DNA from: Micrococcaceae bacterium UBA6021
GTDB taxonomy: Bacteria; Actinomycetota; Actinomycetes; Actinomycetales; Micrococcaceae
Direction of reading: 5' to 3'
Assembly (NCBI GenBank): GCA_002427975.1
Contig: DIZT01000115.1
Location: 8,228 to 14,284 of the forward strand
Length of the DNA stretch: 6,057 bases
Shown here: positions 6,028 through 6,057 of the stretch, piece after piece
Position numbering within the stretch: position 1 is the first letter of the stretch
Layout of the letters: each line of letters starts with the position of its first letter
Translations under genes and position numbers: made by a program
The notes under the pieces: generated by a model
The model's input: the letters and a program-made list of their open reading frames with translations, nothing else
Told to the model about the DNA's origin: nothing
Database searches by the model: none

Positions 6028-6057
6028 CAGGGAAACGACGACGACGGCGGCGGGGGG
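6027..6057 (-). CDS. Possible 3' end of a convergent gene (partial)
   Basis: Read on the minus strand, the window edge gives an open frame ending Pro-Pro-Pro-Pro-Ser-Ser-Ser-Phe-Pro and a TGA at 6029-6027, nine codons in all. A Pro/Ser run closing in an aromatic residue is common at actinobacterial C-termini, and the inverted repeat would then sit exactly between two convergent stops. The evidence is thin: the stretch is a low-complexity run of GAC and GGC triplets and could equally be non-coding or plus-strand sequence. The gene body is outside the window. Confidence 0.25.
   Translation of the reverse strand, partial: PPPPSSSFP

Noticed and set aside
1..6057. Novel defence, CRISPR, mobile or biosynthetic system
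   Set aside because: All large ORFs are explained by histidine synthesis, an SseB-like protein and an MFS transporter. No transposase, integrase, nuclease, toxin-antitoxin pair or regularly spaced repeat was found.

Overview
The window comes from a GC-rich actinobacterium, most likely an Arthrobacter-like member of the Micrococcaceae. Four things point there: strong G/C preference at codon third positions, frequent GTG starts, a PriA-type HisA, and a compact his cluster whose HisC, HisB and HisH read like the Micrococcaceae proteins. The genus is my inference from recalled protein sequences, not from a search.

Almost all of the window is one plus-strand gene train. Positions 1-172 hold no gene I can support, but end in a promoter-like -10 hexamer placed so that hisC would be transcribed as a leaderless mRNA starting at its own GTG. 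Then follow hisC (173-1291), hisB (about 1373-1999), hisH (1996-2727, 4-nt overlap with hisB), a 52-residue two-helix membrane protein (2728-2886, starting on the base after the hisH stop), hisA/priA (2944-3690), an SseB-family protein (3700-4596) and an MFS transporter (4652-5956). A near-perfect inverted repeat (5967-6027) lies just past the transporter, and the last 31 bases may be the 3' end of a convergent minus-strand gene.

The four his genes cover non-contiguous steps of histidine synthesis. PriA isomerises ProFAR to PRFAR and probably also does the TrpF step of tryptophan synthesis. HisH supplies ammonia to HisF, which is not in this window. HisB dehydrates imidazoleglycerol phosphate, and HisC transaminates imidazoleacetol phosphate to histidinol phosphate. 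hisG, hisE, hisI, hisF and hisD must lie elsewhere if the pathway is complete. The small membrane protein, the SseB-like protein and the transporter sit in the same tight arrangement and are probably co-transcribed, but nothing in their sequence ties them chemically to histidine.

I see no insertion sequence, CRISPR array, tRNA/rRNA, phage gene or recognisable defence system. This is ordinary housekeeping DNA. The points worth a second look are the small membrane ORF coupled to hisH, the leaderless hisC start, the C-rich/G-poor leader before hisA, and the inverted repeat, whose T and A runs lie the wrong way round for a classical intrinsic terminator.
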